The position numbers and the translations under genes were made by a program. Below, one piece after another: positions 14,139-15,055 of a stretch of 15,055 nt of DNA. The stretch is from a bacterium UBP15_UBA6099 (GTDB lineage Bacteria > UBP15 > UBA6099). Positions within the stretch are counted from its first letter, which is position 1. Every line of letters starts with the position of its first letter. The stretch covers positions 4,932-19,986 of the forward strand of contig DIWT01000023.1 of assembly GCA_002435745.1 (NCBI GenBank), read 5' to 3'. The notes beneath the pieces were generated by a model. That model was not told the DNA's origin, did not search any database, and saw nothing but the letters and a program-made list of their open reading frames with translations.

Positions 14139-14873
14139 TCAGCCCTGTCTGTACAGGATGCGCCCGCAACGCTGGCAGTAAACCAGCCCGTCAGCGCGTT
14201 CGAGCGCCTGTAGCGTTCTCAGGCTGACCTCGACGTTGCAGCCGGTGCATACCTTGATGTCTTTGTCTTCGGTGTCCTCGATAGTCGCTATCGCCATTCC
14301 GTCGTGCGTCTTCTGAAGTTCCTGATAGTGCGACAGCAGGGTCTTGTCGGAGAAGTTCTTGAAGGCCTTGCGCTCATCTCGGAGCTTCTCGACCTCTGCG
14401 GCGAAGCGCTCCTTGTCGGCGGCGCGCTCTGCGGTAACTTTCTTGAATTCTTCTTCTATATCGTTCAGTTGCTCGACGAACCCGCGCTTCTTGAGGTCGA
14501 CGTTGCCAAGCTCGAGCATAAGCTTCACTATCTCGTCTTCGGCGGTCTTTATAAGCTTCGTGTACTGCTCTCTTTCCTTGAAGATGAACTGAAGCTCTTT
14601 CGGGTCTGTCTGGGAATCGTCGAGCTTCATGTCAACATTGTTCTTTTTATCCTTGTATACCGCTATCTGGTCCTGAAGCTCCTTGGCTTTCGCTTTGAAC
14701 GGGATCTGTTCTTTGTCGAAAGCCTCGAGCTTGGCGTTAAGCTCCCTGTGTTTCTTCTGAACGGGATGCTCGACCTTGTCGATCTGGCGGATGCGCCGCA
14801 TATTCTGGAGAATCTGATTGTCGATCTGCTGAAGCTTGAAAAGCTCGTCTAGCTTGCTGGTCATCTCGGTCAT
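14139..14873 (-). CDS. Coiled-coil protein with C-terminal C4 zinc ribbon
   Basis: The 244-residue product is mostly a long heptad-like coiled-coil hairpin (about residues 1-180, rich in Lys, Glu, Leu and Gln). It is followed by a zinc ribbon with two Cys pairs, CTGC and CQRC, ending in the family-typical GRILYRQ. This matches the COG1579 / C4-type zinc-ribbon family, predicted to bind nucleic acid or act as a chaperone-like adaptor; its molecular role is generally not settled. In many bacteria this gene sits beside an RNase HI-like gene, as here. The ATG at 14873 is chosen, with GGAGG 10 nt upstream; TTG 14876 and ATG 14864 are possible alternatives. Confidence 0.9.
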   Translation of the reverse strand: MTEMTSKLDELFKLQQIDNQILQNMRRIRQIDKVEHPVQKKHRELNAKLEAFDKEQIPFKAKAKELQDQIAVYKDKKNNVDMKLDDSQTDPKELQFIFKEREQYTKLIKTAEDEIVKLMLELGNVDLKKRGFVEQLNDIEEEFKKVTAERAADKERFAAEVEKLRDERKAFKNFSDKTLLSHYQELQKTHDGMAIATIEDTEDKDIKVCTGCNVEVSLRTLQALERADGLVYCQRCGRILYRQG

Positions 14874-14883
14874 CAAAACTTAA

Positions 14884-14930
14884 CCTCCGGCCTCCGGCGC
14901 GCGCCGGGGCGCGGGCTTTCCGCCCGTCCA
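14884..14930 (-). promoter_or_regulatory. Structured GC-rich leader of the zinc-ribbon gene
   Basis: The leader between the promoter and the start codon contains a perfect 14-base palindrome, CCGGCGCGCGCCGG (14894-14907), and a CGGGC/GCCCG stem-loop (14912-14926). The ribosome site GGAGG lies at 14888-14884, and CCGGAGG occurs twice. Such stems could shield the ribosome site, but no known riboswitch or leader family is recognised. Confidence 0.3.
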
Positions 14931-14939
14931 CAGGGTAAT

Positions 14940-14968
14940 AGTATATTTGATAAGCCCGCTCATTTCAA
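14940..14968 (-). promoter_or_regulatory. Sigma-70-type promoter for the zinc-ribbon/RNase H operon
   Basis: On the minus strand TTGAAA (14968-14963) is followed after exactly 17 nt by TATACT (14945-14940). These match the -35 and -10 consensus at five of six positions each. Transcription would begin near 14933, giving a leader of about 60 nt before the ATG at 14873. Confidence 0.65.
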
Positions 14969-15021
14969 CAGCGCCGCGCGCGCGGACGATAAATGCCGTT
15001 AAAATGTCTCGTGCGTTTGCG

Positions 15022-15055
15022 GGGAAACCTTTTTTTTGCAAAAAACAGGTTTCCC
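15022..15055. repeat. Long hairpin at the window edge
   Basis: GGGAAACCT (15022-15030) and AGGTTTCCC (15047-15055) are perfectly complementary. Between them a T-run (15031-15037) faces an A-run (15040-15045), so nearly the whole 34 nt can fold into one stem. The plan is the same as in the hairpin at 214-243. It may be a bidirectional terminator or the end of a dispersed repeat that continues past the window. Confidence 0.55.

Noticed and set aside
14880..15021. RNase P RNA (rnpB), which neighbours zinc-ribbon/RNase H genes in some bacteria
   Set aside because: The conserved GAGGAAAGTCC-type core was sought on both strands and is not present in this window.

Overview
The window is chromosomal DNA from a Gram-negative-type bacterium with fairly GC-rich genes. 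It carries outer-envelope and periplasmic features (a lipoprotein signal and cytochrome c maturation genes) and ordinary housekeeping genes. I see no phage, plasmid, IS or CRISPR component. The lineage cannot be fixed from the sequence alone. The Cys-type CcmE and the absence of ccmG/ccmH beside the ccm genes recall the 'System I*' cytochrome maturation loci known from Desulfovibrio-like deltaproteobacteria and archaea. An uncultivated bacterial phylum is equally possible.

Layout. Positions 1-285 are a densely palindromic, non-coding, repeat-like region. It is followed by a probable promoter and leuS (352-2832), then a spinster-type MFS transporter (2885-4696) with an unusually large extracytoplasmic insertion, closed by a strong terminator at 4772-4804. 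A small, Lys-rich, Cys-containing protein of unknown function follows (4865-5155). Next come a DsbA-like thiol oxidoreductase lipoprotein (5375-6277) and a compact ccmA-ccmB-ccmC-ccmD-ccmE-ccmF cluster (6364-11153), whose later genes abut or overlap. ccmD is only 35 codons and lies across the ccmC/ccmE junction. A monocistronic purH (11379-13151), with its own promoter and terminator, comes next. Positions 13152-13665 hold no convincing gene but contain a run of at least six consecutive stem-loops. On the minus strand a C4-type zinc-ribbon coiled-coil protein (14873-14139) and an RNase HI-family protein (14112-13666) form a two-gene operon behind a good sigma-70-like promoter. The window ends inside another long hairpin (15022-15055) of the same design as the one at 214-243.

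How the genes work together. CcmA/B/C/D load heme onto the membrane-anchored chaperone CcmE, and CcmF transfers it to apocytochrome c. In this locus CcmE has Cys115 (C-x3-Y) in place of the usual heme-binding His, and no CcmG or CcmH is encoded next to ccmF. The DsbA-like lipoprotein just upstream has a CPYC site. Before it lies a Cys-bearing helical segment faintly reminiscent of CcmH, so it is the obvious candidate to supply thiol chemistry for this system. leuS, purH and the RNase H operon are housekeeping genes with no evident link to the ccm locus.

Most interesting points: the non-canonical ccm system with its attached DsbA-like protein, the histone-tail-like small Cys protein, the MFS transporter with an approximately 175-residue external domain, a PurH that has lost the conserved HPxxHGG segment, and two palindrome-rich intergenic regions that look like dispersed repeats.
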